Shown in pieces: positions 36,641 to 49,600 of a stretch of DNA of 64,000 nucleotides. This stretch comes from Metellina segmentata (taxonomy: Eukaryota; Arthropoda; Arachnida; Araneae; Tetragnathidae): contig OX375882.1 of assembly GCA_947359465.1 (NCBI GenBank), positions 55,488,509 through 55,552,508 on the forward strand, in the 5' to 3' direction. The first letter of the stretch is position 1. Every line of letters begins with the position of its first letter. The position numbers were made by a program, and so were the translations under genes. The notes under the pieces are model-generated. The model had not been told where the DNA came from, searched no databases, and saw only the letters and a list, made by a program, of their open reading frames with translations.

Positions 36641-36939
36641 TCCGGTGTAAGAAAAAATATATAAAGATGTAGGAATACTAAACAACGGTAGTTGTCTACT
36701 AGTCTGGAAAGAACTCATTATAAGAGCAACGAGACTGGTAGGAGTCAGTTGCATTGTAGTAGGAATGCAAGGCAAGACTGTCACGAGCCAGTCACATTCC
36801 GGTATTCAGTTACGAGAAAATTAATAGAACAGACACTTTTTCCCCTGGACGCCATTGAGAGCTGACGTATTTTTTCCGAGCAGAGACGACTGCTGCAGAT
36901 AATGACGGAACTGTTTTAAAATATAACTCAACTGTGCAT

Positions 36940-37190
36940 AATAATTGTGGATATTTATTCAGTCTTGGCTGGAGACTTTAATATCAACATGAACACTGAA
37001 GATGGGAAAGAATTCTGCGAAGTGTTGAGAGAAGTCTATTGGTTGGATCTAAAGACAAATCCTAAATATTGGACAACGAGAGGCAGAACTTCGATTGATG
37101 CAATCTTTTCCACGCACGATTTGAAATGTTGTGGAGTTTACGAGAGTACGTTTAGCTATCATGTTCCGCTTTACGGAAGACTAACATAAA
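36940..37190 (+). pseudogene. AP-endonuclease-like domain remnant (non-LTR element or Helentron)
   Basis: LAGDFNINMNTEDGKEF, then RTSIDAIFS and TFSYHVPL: the end of an exonuclease/endonuclease/phosphatase fold as carried by non-LTR retrotransposons and by Helentrons. The start of the domain and any reverse transcriptase or helicase are missing. Followed by a poly(A) tract at about 37221. Confidence 0.6.
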
Positions 37191-37301
37191 AATTTAAGCA
37201 ACTAGTTATATATCTATTATTAAAAAAAAAAAAAAACATTTGACCATGGGTAATTTGTAATTGGCTTTCAAGACAATTACAGATAAAGTTTTTTTTTTAA
37301 A

Positions 37302-37376
37302 TCTTATTTTGGGATTGAACCCGGGCTGTCAATAATAGCCGGTTGTATTACTCCATTGTGTGACTTTAATTGACTA
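37302..37376 (+). repeat. SINE family 1 tail interrupted by an LTR
   Basis: 'gggattgaacccgggctgtc', 'aatagccggttgtatt'; the 'acctacctgcc' tail resumes after 37675, so the LTR-like block between is an insertion. Confidence 0.55.
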
Positions 37377-37377
37377 T

Positions 37378-37672
37378 TGTAGCAGAACAACAGTGTTTTT
37401 CGTCTCTCCTCCCCAATTGGAACTAAAAACTGTTTAACAGCTGTTTCCAAGGACGCATGTTCGTGCTCTCTTCTGCGCATGTGCACCGTTTGAAAGTACT
37501 TACGTCTGTTTCTGTTAAGAACCGAGAGTGTTATCGTTCTGTTGTCCGTTTGGAGCCGTGTACCGTTTTCATTTCTTGTCGATAAATAAATGTCCGTTTG
37601 GAGACGTGTACCGTTTTAATTTCTTGCCTATAAATAAATTTTGTTCCTCGTCCTGAGATTTAATTCGACTTA
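37378..37672 (+). mobile_element. Probable solo LTR
   Basis: Starts 'tgtagcagaacaacag' and interrupts a SINE tail. It contains a 48-bp direct duplication (37543-37590 and 37591-37638, 'tgtccgtttggag.cgtgta') with AATAAA motifs. Similar flanks 'gactat' and 'gacttat' may be a target duplication. No internal coding region is present on either side, hence solo. Confidence 0.42.
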
Positions 37673-40039
37673 TATATACGTACCTACCTGCCAACCTTTC
37701 TTTTCATATTTACTTGACATTGTTGACAGTGTTTGGCGTGGCTTAGCAAAATATGATCCATGAAAAAAAATAGAACCAATGGAACATTTCGTCGTTCATT
37801 TTTTAATCGGGATTTTATCTGATTAAGTGACAAGGAAGGATATTATCAGGTTATCGATTGCAGCAGAAAAAGTAACCGAGTGATAACATGGAAATTCACT
37901 GTCATATTTCATATCCAATTGAATTGAAGCAGCGACATATCTTATTCATTACAGGGAATACCGATTACAGGTGAGTGTGAAAGTGATAGTGGTTTTGTTA
38001 ATGTATATTGATTTGTTCGACTTCAGATTGTTTTGAAACAGAAATTGCTTGATTTCTTTTCCTCTCGTGTGCCTAATTGAAATTAACTCTATAGATATAT
38101 TATGTGAAATCCTAGCCTGATAACTAATCAAAATGAAAAATACTACGCCAGTTTTAAATCAGCAAAAGATGAGAATAGTTGCTCCATTGATTTTTGAAAT
38201 CCATTGATGAAATTTGGGATATTTACATATTATAAAACTCAAAAAATAAACACGTAGATCGGGATATACGTGAGATAACTATTTAAGTTACACATTAATT
38301 TGCTCATCAATTTAGTAAAACAATATGTGAACTATGTAAATGAGCGTTATTCTGAATTTTTTGATAATCGTGGCATTTAAAAAGTTTGGTTCTTTTTCGC
38401 TCATCTAAACGCATAATTTAAAAAATGCCCTTAAAAATATATCACCTTATATAGGCAAGTCTAAATCGGGTAACAACAGCATAATTGGTGACCCGGCTAA
38501 AAGTAACACGTCCCGATTGTATTTGATACGCATTACTAGAACTTTTTAACCTACTTCCTATTTTCCTGTGACAAGTCCCTGACTTTGGAGTTGGCGTTCC
38601 AGTAATTGCACCCAGTCTACAAAAATTCAAAATGTACAACGGCGGAACCGAAGATCCTACTCAGTTACCTAGTTAGGATGCAGCACCTGTGACTACCATA
38701 ATTTCCCGAGTTGCCTTCAAAGCATCGCCCTTTTGGAGACGGAATCCAAAACTGTACTTTTCCCAGTTAGAAAGTCAGTTCGTCATCGCAAGAATTACAT
38801 TCGACGCAACTACATTTCACCACGTAGTTTCTACCATTGAGACGGACGAGATTACAACCGTTAGTGACATCATCTTAAATCCTCCAGAGGAAAGATAATA
38901 TGAACTTTTGAAAAAATGTCTGATTGAACTCTTTTAGGACTCGGAAACGCATCAAATCAAGATGCTACTGCAGGAGCTCCAACTCGGAGATGACCAGCCG
39001 TCACAAATTCTTCGAAAGATGCGAGACCTTTCTCCAAAAATCGACGAAGACCTCCTGAAAAATATTCGGTTACAGCGTGTACCTACCGCAGTGCAACAGA
39101 TATTAGCCGTCATTGTTGGAAGTTTGGATTCACTGTCTAACATGGCGGATAAAGTTATGGAAATAACAGATTTAGCATCCGTTCATTTGTCAGCAAATGG
39201 AGCACTAGTTGCACCGACTACAGTCAACGAAAACAAATAGAGGAGCTGACACGATCAATGGAGCAACGGAAAGGAAACAGACGTTATGATGCGAATAAGA
39301 ACAGGCACTCAAGAAGCTATTCCCGTTCACATTCACGCCAAAGATTTGACCACAACTCGGGCATCTGCTTCTACTATCAGCGGTTTGGAAAAGCAGCCAA
39401 GAACTGCAACAAGCCACGCAATTTCCAGACGAAAAACTAGAAGAGCCATCGCTTGAGGTTACAGGCGATCAGAGCCGAACAAGAAGACTTTTCATGGCCG
39501 ACAAAACTACTGGATTGAAGTTCCTGATTTACACCGGCACTGAAGTGTCGGTCATTCCGAAAACCTATGGAGAGAAAAATCTAGTTCCTGGGAAATTAAA
39601 GTTATTCGCTGCGAATTGATCAAGCATGTCTACTTTTAGTTAAAAACTTCTGACGTTCAATTTTAACCTAAGAAGAGCTTTCCCCTGGCCGTTCATCATA
39701 GCAGCAGTACCTCTACCAATAATAGGAGTAGATTTGCTGCAAAATTTTGGGTTTTTAATCGACGTGAAGAACAGTTCGCTCATCGACGCCAATACCAACA
39801 TGAAATCAACAACTCAGCCGGTAACTGGTATTTTCGGAAGAATTACGGTTCTTGTTGACGATTCCCTTTACAAGGAACTTCTGTAAGAATTCCCCTAAAT
39901 TACCCAGGTTATTAGTAAACTGAAAGTCAAGCACACCGTTAAACATTACATAAAAACAACTGCACTACCAGTATATTCCAGAGCCAGAAGACTTGACCCT
40001 GAAAAATTAGCCATCGCAAAGAAAGAATTCCAGTTCACG

Positions 40040-40636
40040 TTGGATCAAGGAATATACCGACCATCAAGCAGCAATAGGGCGTCACCATTGCACATGGTAC
40101 CTAAGAAAACTGGAGATTGGAGACCATGTAAAGACTACAGAAGGCTCAATGCGGTAACAAAACCAGACAAGTACCCAGTACCGCATATACATGATTTTGC
40201 TCAACAACTAGAAGGAACAAAGATATTTTCAACCATAGACCTCTTCAGGGCTTACCACCAGATTCCTGTTAGAGAAGAAGATATCCCCAAAACAAGCGTC
40301 ATCACTCCATTTGGTTTATTCGAGTCCCCATTTATGAGTTTTGGTTTGTGCAACGCTGCCCAAACATTTCAACTTTTTATACATTCTATGTTACGAGACC
40401 TTGGTTTTTGTATGCCTTGTATCGACGACGTTCTAATCTCATCGAAAAGTGAAGAGGATCATCTTCGAATCGTTTTTCAAAGATTCCAAGAAAATGACAT
40501 CCGCATCAACCTTTCCAAACGTAATTTTGGCCAATCGGAAGTGAGATTTCTGGGGAACAAGATTACAGAAAACGATATACAACCGTTTGAATACAAAACA
40601 CTAACTACTCAAAGCCGAAAAATATCCAGGAATTAA
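40040..40636 (+). pseudogene. Gypsy reverse transcriptase, longest open piece
   Basis: A 198-codon frame with [57 protein letters not shown] and CIDDVLISS. The Tyr/Phe of the catalytic YxDD box is Cys. The frame breaks at 40637, where the thumb/RNase H linker continues in another frame. Confidence 0.8.
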
Positions 40637-42011
40637 GAATATTCTTGGCAATGATCAATTTTTATCGGCGTTTTATACCTAAGGCAGCATCAACTCAAGC
40701 ACCACTATTTGAGTTCTTAAAAGGCGCTAAACAGTAGGACGAGATCAGTGGTTTGGACAACAGAGACCGAAAACGCATATAAAAAGTGTAATGATGACCT
40801 CGCAAAAGCAGCAACGTTGGTGCACCGGTCGTCAACAGCACAAATTTAGCATACAGTCGACACAGCTATAGGAGATGTTCTACAGCAAAGTTCACCTGAA
40901 CGTCTGCAATCACTAGCATTTTTCTCCAAAAAGCTCACGAAAACTGAATCCAATACAGTGTTGTAACGAGAGTTATTCGCAGTGTACGCTGCCTTCAAAC
41001 ACTTTCGTCACATGCTCGAAGCTCGAATTTTCACCATGTATACAGAACATCGCCCTCTTACATTCCCTTTTAAACAAAAGCAAGCCCAAGACAACTTCGA
41101 CGACTCGTTTTCATTAGTCCGTTTTCAACAGATATTCGTCACATCGGTGGTGAAGAAAACATCGTTGCTGATGCCCGTTCAAGGATATCGACAGCCCATC
41201 AACAGTAGACTACCAACAAATGTCTCGAGAACAAGCTACTGACGATGAACTAATTAAAATCTTGTTGCACACAGAAAAAACAAATATAAAGTTGCAACCT
41301 ATGCTTTTTGAGGGATCAAAACTACAATGTGATGTCTCTTCAAGAATTTTGCGACCATTTGTCCCAAAAAGCTTCCGCAAGATGATTTTCAAAGTCTTTC
41401 ATAACATATTCATTCCGGAGTTAGAGCAACGCACAAGCTACTAAAAGAAAGGTTCGTCTGGCCTTCAGTTCGAAAGGACGTCACATCATGGGCTCAATCC
41501 TGCCTACAATGTCAAAAAAACAAAGTTTCAAGGCATGTTACAACACCACTTCAATCCTATCGGTTACCTTCCGAAAGATTCGAACAAATTCATGTCGATA
41601 TTGCTGTAAGACTTCCACCATCACGAGGACATTCGTTTCGTATTGCTTGACCTGTATCGACCGTTATTCAAGATGGCTCGAAGCATACCTCATGGTAGAT
41701 ACTTCAGCCGATACAGTTGCTGGTACACTGTACGGAAATTGGATATGCCGCTTCGGAACCCCTCTCAGAATAACGACAGTTCGAGACCGCACTCTTCAAG
41801 GCGCTAGCAACTTTGATGGGCATCGAAACTACGAGAACATCGCCCTACTGACCATCCTCAAATGGCATGATAGAAAGAATACACCGTAACCTGAAAACAT
41901 CCATCAAGTGCTCTGAAAAAGATTGGGTTGAAGCTCTGCTTACTGTGCTATTAGGATGGAGAGTTACAATTCAGGAAGACCTAAACGCTACACCAGAACA
42001 AATGCTGTATG

Positions 42012-42432
42012 CAGGGCCCGATTTAGAAAATTTGGTATAGTAGGCAAAACTCGCAGGAAGGCCCCCCCCCCCATGTTTTTGTTCATCACAAAAACTCATT
42101 TTATAACAATAATTGGTACTTACGTATTTGACTGTTGACCGTTTCACAGATCTCACCAAAAAGTTTGAGAAAATCGTGACATCACTTATAATTCTTGGCA
42201 AAACAAAATAAAGCAGATGAAAATTAAAAACATAATAGTTAGATAATTAATGTAATTACAAGAATGTGATAGTGGGGGAAACGGTCGATGGATATTTACG
42301 TAAATACCCAATAATTTATGTAACTACTAAAAACTTTTTAAAGTTTTTAGATACTTTTGAAACTTAGGGGCCCTCTAAATTATGGGGGCCCTAGGCCCGT
42401 GCCTCACGGGCCGAATGGTAAATCAGGGCCTG
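42012..42432. mobile_element. hAT-like MITE inside the Gypsy integrase
   Basis: Inverted ends 'cagggcccgattta' and the reverse of 'taaatcagggcctg', with an 8-bp duplication GCTGTATG / GCTGCATG (42004-42011, 42433-42440; one mismatch). Removing it rejoins the integrase frame from EQMLY into WFPGEFFATS. A C13 tract lies at about 42062. No ORF. Confidence 0.75.
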
Positions 42433-42899
42433 GCTGCATGACAGCAACATATGGTTTCCTGGAGAGTTCTTTGCAACCAGTAAAAATAACTTAGACCCAG
42501 TTACGTTTGTTGGCAAGCTTCAAAATTTAATGAGCAGCATCCGACCTACTCCAGCATCGTCTCATTCACGAAAGAAAATGTTCATTCATAATGAACTGAA
42601 AAGCTGCACTCATGTTTTTGTTCGAGAAGACGGAGTACGTCAAACATTACAATCACCGTATCATGGTCCCTACAAGGCTCTATCTAAATCAGATAAATTA
42701 TTTAAGTTGCTCAGTAAAAATAGACCATTTTAATTAGTGTGGACCGACTCAAGCCAGCCTTTATGCCAGCATATGATGAAACGGAATGTCAACAAGCGAC
42801 AACACCTCCAGCAGCGACAACCCACAACGGAAGAGTTGTTAAATTCCGATTTAAACCACAAAATCTTGGTTGAATCTGGCGGCGGAGTACTGTAGAGGC

Positions 42900-43681
42900 A
42901 AGTCTAAATTCGGGGACAACTCAAAACCCGCTAAGTAAAACAAAAATGCGGTGACGGATTTTCTTAGGAATGACCTCCAAATTGGCCACCAACGGCAACT
43001 GTTGTTTGTGTTCTGACGTTCCGATCGGAACTTCGAAAGTTCTTGTGAGCTACGAACTAATGCAAAAATTTGGAACAAAGAGAAGGAACGTTCCTTTTGG
43101 TTTTCAAGATCTTAGATTTCAGATTCATTCTAGCTTTTTGCCTCGCAGACTTCAAACGTGACTGTAGAATTGCATTAACTTTTCGTCGATGTAAATAGGT
43201 TAATTTTTTTGAAGCGTAAAATATGTTTTACTAAAGCAAGTTTAATTTATTCTTCTAATGTTATGTCTATGATTTCAATATTTACGCAAAACTAGTGGTT
43301 GGTACTAACAAACCACTCAGAACCTTAAATAATCATGTTTCTGAGCAATGCTTGCCATTTAGTGTCTTGTCCACTTAAAGAATCTTTTTAAGATAAAATA
43401 AGAATTTAACAGTTTACAAAATGCGGTTATTTTGAATTATAGGGGTTTTTATTCTTATGTTTCGTAATTATATTTAATATATGTTCAGGTACATCTTTGT
43501 TACAAGAAATAATGAAATTATCTGAGTAAATTATTATTCTCTAACAGTGAATTAAATAAATGTATTGTCATGACATTATAATTTTTTTTAATTATTTATG
43601 AAATCTAGTGGACATCATTTTATATATTGGTCATATGTTTTCAGATAATTTTTCAATTTCATTTAACAGTTTTTAATCATT
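42900..43681. other. Upstream region of HYKK copy 2
   Basis: AT-rich with nothing recognised except an acceptor 'tttcatttaacag' (ends near 43670) just before the ATG, again implying a non-coding first exon further upstream. 37700-38445 is likewise unassigned. Confidence 0.45.
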
Positions 43682-46600
43682 ATGGATATAACAAAACTTC
43701 GCAAGCCTAATGTGACTGAAGAAATGGTCAAAGATCTTGTTCAATATATCTACGGCCTAGAAGTCACCGCCACTAAAAGGATGAGCAGCTTTAACGATCA
43801 AAATTTTCACATACAGGTAACTAATAGATATAGTTGATACAATCAAGATGGATAGTCGCTTGAGTAGTATTAAGGTGTATGAAATAAATGAATTAAACTA
43901 TTGTTATTTTAAATACTTCTAAATGTTTTTTTATTCTAAAGCAGATAACACGAGTTGTCTCGAAAGGAAATGCGCTTAATATAGAAAATTACAGTCTAAT
44001 TTCTAATTCTAAAAGTGAAATATCTGAAATCTGAATTAAGCTTCTATAATTACTATTATTTTAATAGTAGTTCGGATTTACTATCATGTACCATTTTTAG
44101 GTTTCCCAGCATCATCATAATCCTTTCATATCACATGTATCCAGCACAGGTTACACCCTGAAGATCATCAATACAATGAAAAGCTCATTAGATCATCACT
44201 TTGGTATAAACATTTCAACTCTTATCACTCAAAAAATGCATAATTTTATAATGGTACTAGCTCAATAACCCGGCGTTGCTCGGGTTGAAATAGTTTTATG
44301 TTGATTAAAAAATGAATTAGAATAATCACTTTTCTTTCATAGAAAAGTGCAATTATTTAAGTTGTAAGGAAAATACTTGCAAACTTCGTTTTAACTTTTT
44401 TATAGCTTCTACAATTTACTTCGGATGCAAATATATTAATTTAATTCATGAATAATGTATTGAATATGCGAAAGATTATGTATATACAAACAAAAACGAA
44501 ATTCCGATTAAAAAATGCAGAGTTCTGAAAAACGAAATGCTTGCAAAGTGTCGACTTTCAACCTCTTGAGCTGAAATAAAGCAATTCGTAAAGGACAGAA
44601 AAATGTTTATAAAAACGATAATGATATATGAAATTTAGTAATGCTCAGATATGACTGCGATATTTCCTAAATTAACTCAAATACACAAACCCTGTAGAAC
44701 GTGTTTACTAAACAATATTAGTTTATTGCAAGAAAACAAACTTTATATAGGCTTTATAACTTAGTGAGGCTTCGAGGGTCACTTTTAGGACTACCTATGT
44801 GCCAATTTCCAGCGTTGTAAGTGCTATAGATTGGTCTGAAGACAGGAAAGTAATAGCCTATGTTTCCGCAGTGTTCTAAAGTATACCAAATTTGGTGTGG
44901 ATTGGTCAAACGATGCAGATTTGTATAGAAAATATATACACACACGCAAACATCCTTATATATATAGATTTCCAAATTCGTTCACTTTTCTTTTAAAGTT
45001 TTTAAAGTTGATCAGAATGTTCTCTTTTGACCTGTTGTAGATTTAATTTGTGCATTTCGTACATGAAATATCAATTGCCATTTCCTGGCATCCAGGAAAT
45101 GATCAAGCCTCAGGATAACGAGACAGATCAAACAAGTAAAGAGAGATGCTGACGTATTTTGAATGAAAAAGTGGCAAAAACTCACTCACCACGTACATGT
45201 GATGTTACAATGATCCACTGTTAAATAGTTTCCCCCTATCTCTTGTTTTTTTAATCATATTTAGAGAATCATATTTATACTAAGAACGGCTTCTCGCGTT
45301 TTGATTTTTTGTTAAAATGTTTTTTTTTTAATCATTTCAGATTCAATGCATTCAGCAATGATACACTTGGACAGTAAAGGAATTCGAGCTCCTCAGCCTG
45401 TACTGAACCTGAAAGGCCGAACTTGGACCCTTGACAGTGTTCCACTCTTGAGCGAAGGTTCTTTACGGTATATTTTATGGTTCAGTTGTGCACAAGAATT
45501 TATTTAACCCTCCAAGTGATTTCGACGAGATATCTGGTCCATCAAGATCTGATTAGTTTTGTCTAATGACGAGATATCTCATCGAGACAACCACATGAAG
45601 AGTTAAAAGCTGCTTATTCATTTATTCAAATCTAACTGAAATTTATCAAAACATTACGTGAAAAAGTTTCTGTAGAGCGTACTATGTTTTTCGAAACTCA
45701 CTTTATTTAACAATTACATTTTTATTTTACATGGGATGGATTTACATTCCTTGGATTAACATTACATCTGGAATATTCTTTACGAAATATTTCAGAGATG
45801 GAATGTTATAGATAGAATATTTTAGATAGATCACACAGAAATATGCACAAGCGATTAACAAATCAGCAAACGATATTTTTCTGCATTCAGAATAATAAAG
45901 TACATATAGTTCCACAAATGTCGGAGTTAAAAAAAATAGAATAAATCATAACTCGAAGTATCATCATGGATAGTCCCAGATGTGGCACCACATCGTTTTT
46001 ATGCAGTTTTATGTTACTGTTCATCGTTGTGGTAACATAATTTCTTACTGAAGTTGTGAAATAAGACATCAAAGTAGAAAAATCTTCCCATCAACAATTA
46101 TATTCATTGCATAAAGTACTGTTAATGTTATAGCTGACCACCAGACTAACACGAACAACTTTGTATGTGATAGTGTGTTATATTTGTCATTGGTTTTCAT
46201 TGATGTATGGTAAACATTTTAAAATTAAAATTAGTATTTTTATTATTACACGATTAAGAATTTTGAAAGTAGTGTTACAATGGGATATACAACGCGAACG
46301 CTATACCAATTCTAAGTTCGTAGATGCATGATTGGAGGAACATAATACTAGGTCTCAATGACTTTATAACTGATTTAAAAATATATTTTGCATCTTATTT
46401 TCAGATGGAATCTCTTGTGATGTGGGAAGCTGTGGTATTCATCTTTTGACGTACTTATCAGGTGAACCCTTATCGACAGGAATTTCCTTTCCTGATATGT
46501 TTTTCCAATGGGGTTTACTAACAGCAAAAATTCATAATGCTCTAGAGGTAAATATTGAGCACTTATATGCATCATGTCTATTTTAAGAAGGCAGATGGTG

Positions 46601-49600
46601 GAATTAACGTTGCACTGGAGCAACACATGGGCTATTGACGACCATCCGTGATAAGTTCCAAAGGGACTACTACAGCTAAAGTAGAGTAATGAATGGTAAT
46701 CTTTTTAGGTGCTCAAGTTCAGGTAACCAAAATTAGCAGTAACGCGACCCTTTCGTCTGTAGGATGGAACCAAACACGTATCACACGATTGATCCACAGA
46801 ACAGGAGATGCCCATCCATTGATTAATTATTTGATTGGTCCGCATGACCTAGTAGTAGACTTGGGTGCCTTCACTGTCTTTGTTGTTGCTCTATAGAAAT
46901 ACGTATTCACACATTCTCAGTCATAAAAAGTTAAATCGCCATATGAGGCTATGAAAGACGTCAAATCTGCCAACAATTTTTCATAGAGTAGTCATGTGAA
47001 TACTAGTCAACATGTTTTCACTTTTTGAAAATCCTATTCAATGCTCAGTTACCTTATATTTCAAGCCTGTGCTAGCAGCTAGGGAAAAAATATTTGTTAA
47101 TTGTTCTTCTTATTGTTTTTTACTTTGTTTGGACAGTTAAAAAAAAAATTTTTAGTTATAAATTAATAAACCCTGCAACTGACGAATTAAATCTCATTCC
47201 CTGACTAACATTAATGTTAGAGATTACTAAAGAGGCGGCAACATGACATGGAGCGTTGTCGATCTAGAAGTAACACTCGTCCATTCCATAAAATTGCCAG
47301 AGCGTAAGAAGAACCCGATTGTCCAAAATGTTCATGTAGGCGTCGGCGTTCAATTGATCAGGAACAACATGCAAAGGTACCAGGCCATACCACGAAAAAC
47401 ACCCCCAAACAAATAGTCGGATTTTATGCAAATCCGCTGGTGGCCGGTCTATTATTGTAGGATAGTGTATGTTGGATCTTCCAACATGATAAGTGTCAAT
47501 TCGTATTGAAAACAGCATGTAAAAATGGTCATTAGGTAACGAGTTGAGATGTATTGATCTGTGTCGTTTTGTTTAATTTTAACATAGTACAGAATGCGCA
47601 GGTGGCTGAGTTTCATGGCATAAAGGTCTTATTTGGCAATGCTTCGCCAAACACAAGACAACCAACATTCAGGACTGTCATAGTATCGGAATGAGAAAAA
47701 TAGATAAAATAGTGATAGAAACCAATGTGTTTGATACTAACTCATTTGAATGCTCATTTTAATTCGAAATAATGGATGTGATTAATTCCTCCACATCTGC
47801 ACTACAGGTCCGTCCTACATTAGACGACGGGCCTCGGTCCTACTTGGATATGACAAGTTCCTCTTAAAATGTCAATAGAGATCCTCTTAGATTCATCTTT
47901 GTATACATGATAATAACCCTCCTTATGGTTTCGACGAGATAACTCATTTATGATAGAGCTCATTTATGATTAAGATCTGAACAATTTTGCTATGACGAGA
48001 TACCTCGTTATCAAGATATTGCTGATTTTTTTAATGATGTCGAGATCTAGATATGACCCGTTTTTTTCATATTTGATGGCCGAGATATCTCGTCCATGCA
48101 GTAAGCTAACGACGAGATACCTCGTTCTAGACAACCACCAGGAATATCAACGGTTTTACCATGCACAAATATAAACATTTTCTCTCTATTCTTTTGCGTA
48201 CATATTACTCATCTTTATTATTACAAATGAAATGCATATTTAACTTTTCAAACCTAGAAAAATTAATTATACATTACAGCACAAAAGTTCCACTATCCCC
48301 CATATTTTGCCACTTATATAGCCCGGCTCTGGTAAGTTGGAATTTAAGTCACGTAGCTTTGGACGAGGCTATTCTTTAAATTAGGGGATAAGTTCAAACG
48401 TAAGAAACGCGTTACGACAATTGGTGTCTTCATTCTTGTTACTGGCTCCAAGTTTATCATTCGATGCTGGAAAAAAAAGCAGTGATTACGAATTAGTGAA
48501 ACAAACATCTATGGTGGTCACCATGCATGATTCAGAGTATGATAGCTCTTTCATCTATGAGCTTAGCCACCTTTGTACAGATGGACTTTCACGAGGTAAC
48601 CAACTGTCTCAATGAAGCTCGGTGATCCACTCTCCGTGGGAAGTTCGAAACAAGGTCCAACCAAAGACCGCCGTGTACATGTGGACTGATGCACGTTATA
48701 TATCTCGTAATGCTAAATGTTCTCTCTTTAGAGCGATGTGGAAGTTTGGAGAGTGGGGTGCCAGCTCAGTTTTTGACCTCGTCATTTGACCGATGAAATT
48801 ATATGGTGTTTTCCTCGGATTATTCCTTTCGGGATTGATCCCGGACCGTCGCCAATAGCCCGTTGTGTTGATCCAGTGCGAGGTTAATTAATTACTTCCC
48901 TAGCTACCTTGTGTTGGGGAAACCGATTAGTCACGTGTTCATTTCCTTTTCCAACGTTTTTTTTATATTTCCAATGGCAAGGCTGGGTACAGATTGCAAA
49001 GACAAATACAATACATGATACAATACAGAAATACAATACACTACAGAATTCACCGAAGTCATTGTAGCCTTATACAAGGCCAGAAGTGATGGTCACTTGT
49101 GAAGGGGCACCCAATGGGTGGACCATCATTGTCCCTAACAAAGGACAGCACAATTTACATCCATGCCCTGACCCGGATTCGAACCAGGAACCTTCCGATC
49201 CAAAGGCCACACCTTGACCACTAGACCGGTTGGTCGGCATTTTCCAACGTTATCTACATAAAAGCTAGAATTATTTTTATATTTGTGTACTTATTTTTAT
49301 TTCATCAATGGAAACAATCTTGAACATGTTGTTGCATGTAAACATTTACCTGCATGCTAAAATAAGGTTCTGTCTGTAAGGTTTTGAAAATATTTGTAAT
49401 TTATTCTTGAATAACTGGATGCTCATATAATTGCGAAACGCATTGTATTGATACAATTCCACGACTTATGTATACATTTTACGTGTCTAATGCTGGCCTT
49501 ATGATATTTATTTTAGGATCTCTCCTGTCCAGGTTTAAAAGATAAAAAGATTTTTTTAACCTAGAGCATATTCCTGACATTGTCAATTTTATGGAAGGGC

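Larger units (their letters stand above)
38450..42900 (+). mobile_element. Decayed Ty3/Gypsy retrotransposon
   Basis: In order: a primer-site-like 'ttggtgacccgg' (38487); gag (about 38640-39440, zinc-knuckle residue CFYYQRFGKAAKNC); protease (39490-39880) with its active site changed from DTG to YTG; reverse transcriptase (39900-40640) with CIDD where YxDD is usual; RNase H with the TEHRPLT block near 41040; integrase (41300-42730), interrupted by a 421-bp MITE. Multiple stops throughout. 'ggcaagtctaaat' followed by 'cggg' occurs at both 38453 and 42896 and may mark LTR remnants. Lies between the two kinase genes; cannot be autonomous. Confidence 0.75.

Noticed and set aside
45451..45480. Alternative donor 'acggtata' for HYKK copy 2 exon 3
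   Set aside because: It would give the wrong phase and a stop in exon 4; the upstream donor gives 117 nt in both copies.
46693..46896. 67-codon plus-strand frame
   Set aside because: No motif or homologue recognised; the equivalent intron of copy 1 has nothing comparable.
48421..48615. 64-codon frame starting with a hydrophobic stretch
   Set aside because: Looks like a signal peptide at first, but it has no recognisable continuation or splice partner and runs into a SINE head.
49140..49240. Possible tRNA gene (ideal B box)
   Set aside because: No complete cloverleaf or acceptor stem; a 12-bp target duplication around the whole unit shows it is a SINE.
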